A DNA stretch of 58,126 bases, taken from positions 1 to 58,126 of the forward strand of contig JAGXGM010000039.1 in NCBI GenBank assembly GCA_024636675.1. Reading direction: 5' to 3'. The notes beneath the pieces are model-generated. The model searched no databases and was not told the DNA's origin. It saw only the letters and a list, made by a program, of their open reading frames with translations. Origin of the DNA: Hydrogenophilales bacterium. GTDB lineage: Bacteria; Pseudomonadota; Gammaproteobacteria; Burkholderiales; Thiobacillaceae. The translations under genes and the position numbers were made by a program. Shown here one piece after another: positions 54,699 through 58,126 of this stretch (position 1 is its first letter; each line of letters starts with the position of its first letter).

Positions 54699-55320
54699 TG
54701 CGGATGATCGGTAAGTCCCACGCGACGTTGACCGAACACCAGCAATCCCCATGACTGATCGATCCACCCGTAGGAGCGGCGTCCACGCCGCGATGCCGTG
54801 GTGGTAGCGACGGTGCGAAATCGCGGCGTGGACGCCGCTCCTACAAGGGCGGCCTGGTTCTGCGGATGATCGGTAAGCCTCACGCGACGTTGACCGAACG
54901 CCAGCAATCCCCACGCGTGATCGATCCACCCGTAGGAGCGGCGTCCACGCTGCGATGCCGTGGTGGTCGCGGGGGTACGTAAATCGCGGCGAGGACGCCG
55001 GTGCGTGGTTGTTGCCGCCTCAGCGGCTATGCAACCACGGCCTACTCCTTGCGGGTGCTCCTACAAGGGCGGCTGGGTTCTGCGGATGATCGGTAAGCCT
55101 CACGCGACGTTGACCGAACGCCGGCAATTCCCACGAGCGATCGATCCACCCGTAGGAGCGGCGTCCACGCCGCGATGCCGTGGTGGTTGCGAGGGTGCGT
55201 AAATCGCGGCGAGGACGCCGGTGCGTGGTTGTTGCCGCTTCAGCGGCTATGCACAACCGCGGCCTACTCCTTGCGGGTGCTCCTACAGGGGCAACCTCGT
55301 TCTGCGGATGATCGGTAGCT
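54699..55320. repeat. Tandem REP-like repeat array between lolA and rarA
   Basis: TGCGGATGATCGGTAAG starts at 54699, 54861, 55081 and, altered, at 55303, giving units of 162, 220 and 222 bp; the longer ones carry an added block with GTGCGTGGTTGTTGCCGC. Each unit contains GTAGGAGCGGCGTCCACGC and CGCGATGCCGTGGTGG. The sequence 54678-55403 has no other plausible gene. Blocks of it recur at 34.2, 42.7 and 25.0 kb. Confidence 0.86.
54770..54844. repeat. Perfect 25-bp inverted pair (BIME-like)
   Basis: 54770-54794 and 54820-54844 are exact reverse complements (GTAGGAGCGGCG... and ...CGCCGCTCCTAC) with 25 bases between. The GTAGGAGCGGC head resembles REP elements of pseudomonads, which are mobilised by RAYT transposases. 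No such transposase gene is in this window. Confidence 0.85.
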
Positions 55321-55403
55321 CCTCAGCGGCTGCAACCACGGCCCACTCCTTGCGGGTGCGCCCGCAAGGACGGCACCGCGGTTCTGACGGATAATTAACG
55401 CCA

Positions 55404-56735
55404 ATGTCCACCCAAGACCTTTTCCAATCCGACACCCCCGAGCCTGCGCGCGACGATCCCAACGCGCCGCTGGCCGAGCGTCTACGCCCGCGCACCCTGG
55501 CCGACGTCGTCGGGCAGACGCATCTGCTCGGTCCCGGCAAGCCGCTGCGCCTGGCGTTCGATTCCGGCAAGCTGCATTCGATGATCCTGTGGGGGCCGCC
55601 GGGCGTTGGCAAGACCACGTTGGCGCGGCTCACCGCACAGGCCTTCGGCGCCGACTTCATCGCCATCTCCGCCGTACTCTCCGGGGTCAAGGACATCCGC
55701 GAAGCGGTCGAGCGCGCGCGCATGAACCAGACCCTGGCCCGCACCACCATCCTGTTCGTCGACGAAGTCCACCGCTTCAACAAGGCGCAGCAGGACGCGT
55801 TTTTGCCGCACGTCGAATCGGGGCTGTTCACCTTCATCGGCGCCACCACCGAAAACCCCTCGTTCGAAGTCGTCGGCGCGCTCCTGTCGCGCGCCCAGGT
55901 CTACGTGCTGAAGTCGCTCACCCCCGACGAGCTCGGCCAGCTGATGCAGCGCGCGTTGAAGGAACTGCCGGACCTGACGCTGGGGGAGGGCGTCGACAAG
56001 CTGCTGGCCGCCTACGCCGATGGCGACGCCCGCAAACTGCTCAACCTGCTGGAGCAGCTCGACATCGCCGCGCGCACCTCGCAGGTGAAGGAAGTCGACG
56101 CCGCCTTCGTCGAGAACGCGCTGGCGCAATCGTTGCGCCGCTTCGACAAGGGCGGCGAAGCCTTCTACGACCAGATTTCCGCGCTGCACAAAAGCGTGCG
56201 TGGCTCCGACCCCGACGCCTCGCTCTACTGGCTGGTGCGCATGCTCGACGGCGGCGCCGACCCGCGCTATCTCGGCCGGCGGCTGATCCGCATGGCTTCC
56301 GAGGACATCGGCCTGGCCGACCCGCGTGCGCTCGGCATCACGCTCGACGCCGTCGCCACCTACGAACGCCTCGGCAGCCCCGAAGGCGAACTCGCGCTGG
56401 CCGAAGCCTGCATTTATCTGGCCTGCGCGCCCAAGAGCAACGCCGCGTACGTCGCCTACAACGCCGCCCGCGCCTTCGTCCAGTCCAACCCCTCCAACGA
56501 CGTCCCCATCCACCTGCGCAACGCCCCCACCAAGCTGATGAAGGAACTGGGCTACGGCCGCGCCTACCGCTACGCCCACGACGAGCCCGAAGCCTACGCC
56601 GCCGGCGAACGCTACTTCCCCGACGACATCGAAGAACAGCACTGGTACCGGCCCACCCCGCGCGGGCTCGAAGGCAAGATCGCCGACAAGCTGGCGCATC
56701 TGAAGAAGCTGGATGAGGACGCGGGGAAGGGGTAG
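55404..56735 (+). CDS. rarA: Replication-associated recombination ATPase RarA
   Basis: 443 residues. Walker A is [13 protein letters not shown] (about residue 63), Walker [22 protein letters not shown], sensor GATTENPSF, and the C-terminal tetramerisation domain has [20 protein letters not shown]. An AAA+ clamp-loader-like protein acting at stalled replication forks. The start ATG at 55404 is close to the end of the repeat array. Confidence 0.95.
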   Translation: MSTQDLFQSDTPEPARDDPNAPLAERLRPRTLADVVGQTHLLGPGKPLRLAFDSGKLHSMILWGPPGVGKTTLARLTAQAFGADFIAISAVLSGVKDIREAVERARMNQTLARTTILFVDEVHRFNKAQQDAFLPHVESGLFTFIGATTENPSFEVVGALLSRAQVYVLKSLTPDELGQLMQRALKELPDLTLGEGVDKLLAAYADGDARKLLNLLEQLDIAARTSQVKEVDAAFVENALAQSLRRFDKGGEAFYDQISALHKSVRGSDPDASLYWLVRMLDGGADPRYLGRRLIRMASEDIGLADPRALGITLDAVATYERLGSPEGELALAEACIYLACAPKSNAAYVAYNAARAFVQSNPSNDVPIHLRNAPTKLMKELGYGRAYRYAHDEPEAYAAGERYFPDDIEEQHWYRPTPRGLEGKIADKLAHLKKLDEDAGKG

Positions 56736-57045
56736 GGGCCTGCGGACGCTGAATTCGTCATTGCGAGGCGCGCAGCAACAAAGCAACCCGGTGTCTTATT
56801 GAACCTGCCCAAACAGGGCATCTACATACCCAAACCGGGCACGGCGTGCGCGCCGCCAGCCTGGAATGCCACTGCAACGGCCGCGCAGCAGATACCGTGT
56901 TCGACGTCGCCCGGTTGCAGTGAATCCGCGCACACGGAACAATGAAGCGGCAATCCCGCTCAAATTTCCACGCGTAAGGAATCGGCCGCTTGTCGGACCA
57001 AGCACATACAGGTACCGTCTTCTTTGCCCCAACCGGAGATCCACC
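56736..57045. other. 310-bp gap with a fragment of a common dispersed repeat
   Basis: No gene is supported. 56757-56791 reads GTCATTGCGAGGCGCGCAGC followed by AACAAAGCAACCCGG, a truncated copy of the ATTGCGAGG...CGAAGCAATC repeat that occurs in many bacterial genomes. The rest, including an inverted CCCGGTGT/GCCCGGGT-like stretch, has no clear signal. The downstream DsrE-like gene's promoter should lie near 56990-57040. Confidence 0.5.
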
Positions 57046-57516
57046 ATGCTCAAACGCCTCCTCATCGTCGCCGCTCTTGTCCTTAGCCAGCCCTTGCTGG
57101 CCGCCAGCAACGCCCCCTGGGGCAGCTCCATAGACCTGGACATCGAGTATTCCAAGCAGAAAGTGGTCTACGACACCGCCGTCAAAACCGTTGAAGCCCT
57201 GACCAGCGTGCTCGACCGCGCCAGCTATCTGAGCGTGCTCAACGGCGCCGACCCCTTCGACAACAAGATCGTCATCGTCTTGCACGGCAATGAAATCGAC
57301 TACTTCGCCATCAAGAACTACCCCAAATACAAAGACCTGATGACGCGCGCCCAGAGCCTGACCGTGGGCGGCACCATCGAGTTCAGGATGTGCAAGGTCG
57401 CCGCCCAAGGCCACGGCTACCAGCCCAAGGACATCCACGGCTTCGTGGCCATGGTGCCGATGGGCGACGCCGAGATCGTCCGCCTGCAGCACGAGGGCTA
57501 TTCCTACATGCGCTGA
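57046..57516 (+). CDS. Periplasmic DsrE-family protein
   Basis: 156 residues from the ATG at 57046, with a signal peptide (MLKRLLIVAALVLSQPLLAAS). The body has the DsrE/F fold pattern: KIVIVLHGNEIDYFAI, RAQSLTVGGTIEFRMCKVAA with one cysteine, and HGFVAMVPMGDAEIVRLQHEGYSYMR. Intracellular DsrE relatives carry persulfide sulfur in oxidation pathways; a periplasmic form with a single cysteine suggests a sulfur-handling or sensing role. Upstream starts lack a signal peptide. Confidence 0.75.
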   Translation: MLKRLLIVAALVLSQPLLAASNAPWGSSIDLDIEYSKQKVVYDTAVKTVEALTSVLDRASYLSVLNGADPFDNKIVIVLHGNEIDYFAIKNYPKYKDLMTRAQSLTVGGTIEFRMCKVAAQGHGYQPKDIHGFVAMVPMGDAEIVRLQHEGYSYMR

Positions 57517-57599
57517 CGCGCGGCGGTTATGACAGGCTCTTGAATTGCGGCCAAGCTGATGAAGGTCCACGCCAGCCGCGGCAGTGACAGGCGAAAACG

Positions 57600-57684
57600 A
57601 CATGTTGATGAAATTAATTTTCATCGACATATTTCGTTGACGTGTCGATGACATCGACCTATCCTAATGACATGTCGATTAAAT
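57600..57684 (+). promoter_or_regulatory. Phased operator-like repeats before the Fic-type gene
   Basis: Direct repeats of the pattern ACRTGTYGATKA begin at 57600, 57640 and 57670, spaced by 40 and 30 bp, so they face the same side of the helix. The first two have inverted partners (TTTCATCGACA at 57620-57630 and CATCGAC at 57651-57658). The third overlaps the first possible ATG (57672). Confidence 0.62.
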
Positions 57685-58126
57685 CGCAAAACGTAAACAT
57701 GAGCGTCGCCCCAAGCTGGAAACCGGATCAGCCCTACAACGACCTGCCGCGCTTGCCGCCGGCCGTCGAGCTCGACACCAAAACCGTGCTCAAGCAGTGC
57801 ATCAAGTCCAACATCGCGCTGGCTGAATTGAAGCAGGCCGCCGAATTGATCCCCAATCAGGCCATGCTCATCAACACCCTGCCGCTGCTGGAAGCGCGTG
57901 CCAGTTCCGAAATCGAAAACATCGTCACCACCACCGACAAGCTGTTCCAGCACATCCAGGCAGACACCACAGCCGACCCCGCCACCAAGGAAGCCCTGCG
58001 CTACCGTCGCGCCCTGTTCGAAGGATTCCAGTCTTTGCAGGACAGGCCGCTGACCACCCGCACCGCCGAAGCCATTTGCAGCCAGATCAAGGGCCGCGAA
58101 ATGGGCGTGCGCAAAGTGCCCGGCAC
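57672..58126 (+). CDS. Fic/DOC-type protein, N-terminal part (truncated by window edge)
   Basis: At least 151 residues. [28 protein letters not shown] is the typical Fic_N domain start, and [14 protein letters not shown] carries the (S/T)xxxE(G/N)-like inhibitory motif SSEIENI. The HPFx catalytic motif of Fic lies beyond the window. Fic proteins attach AMP or related groups to proteins. ATGs at 57672 and 57699 are both possible; the later one avoids the operator-like repeat. Confidence 0.82.
   Translation, partial: MSIKSQNVNMSVAPSWKPDQPYNDLPRLPPAVELDTKTVLKQCIKSNIALAELKQAAELIPNQAMLINTLPLLEARASSEIENIVTTTDKLFQHIQADTTADPATKEALRYRRALFEGFQSLQDRPLTTRTAEAICSQIKGREMGVRKVPG

Overview
The window is about 58 kb of GC-rich, densely coded bacterial chromosome. 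Gene content and order (exbB-exbD-lpxK-Trm112-kdsB-adk, tsaE-amiC-mutL, fbpABC, a short MlaE/MlaD operon) fit a betaproteobacterium. A pyrophosphate-dependent phosphofructokinase beside a proton-pumping pyrophosphatase, a periplasmic DsrE-like protein and a protein resembling sulfur oxygenase reductase suggest a sulfur-oxidising autotroph such as Thiobacillus. That assignment is inference. I see no phage, insertion sequence, CRISPR array, rRNA or tRNA; this reads as core chromosome with interspersed repeat clusters.

Layout. 1-3.9 kb (minus): partial lysC, rlmD, a PolB-type exonuclease and a degenerate EAL-HDOD protein. 4-6.8 kb: a DUF4139 protein, an FKBP isomerase and an SCP2-type periplasmic protein, the last two separated by a 22-bp bidirectional hairpin. 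7-9.8 kb (minus): a lipid-transport operon with an MlaE permease, an ATPase fragment lacking Walker A, an MCE protein and a lipoprotein. 9.9-15.2 kb (plus): two tandemly duplicated SH3 proteins, an M48 protease, a CHASE2 adenylate cyclase and a metallo-beta-lactamase-fold cyclic-nucleotide phosphodiesterase. 15.4-23 kb (minus): Fur-box-controlled fbpABC, a hybrid histidine kinase and a HIT-like protein. 23-30 kb: an unknown periplasmic protein, an NlpC/P60 hydrolase, a phasin-like protein, a UbiB-type kinase, a CHASE4-GGDEF-EAL protein and a hydrolase. 30-39.4 kb: a DinG/YoaA helicase, arfB, murI, a cation transporter, queG, tsaE, amiC, a hemerythrin and an endonuclease-type mutL.

39.4-40.5 kb is the most unusual part. 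A small LexA/S24-fold protein with no HTH and a catalytic Lys-to-Arg change is followed by a 151-residue protein. The latter carries the iron-ligand signature of sulfur oxygenase reductase (HxxxH plus a downstream YE, and a conserved cysteine) in one half-length domain. Each gene has an IscR/Rrf2-type operator-like sequence over its promoter. I propose these two genes form a small co-regulated sulfur- or iron-sulfur-responsive unit.

40.5-51.6 kb: class I aldolase, miaA, xseA, then exbB-exbD-lpxK, an inserted diguanylate cyclase, a Trm112 protein, kdsB, adk, an unknown protein, PPi-phosphofructokinase and a small unknown protein. 51.6-58.1 kb: H+-pyrophosphatase, a DUF2892 protein, lolA, a roughly 0.7-kb REP-like repeat array, rarA, a DsrE-like protein and the start of a Fic-type gene preceded by phased operator-like repeats. 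Signalling genes are frequent: three c-di-GMP-type proteins, one cAMP-type synthesis/degradation pair and a hybrid kinase.
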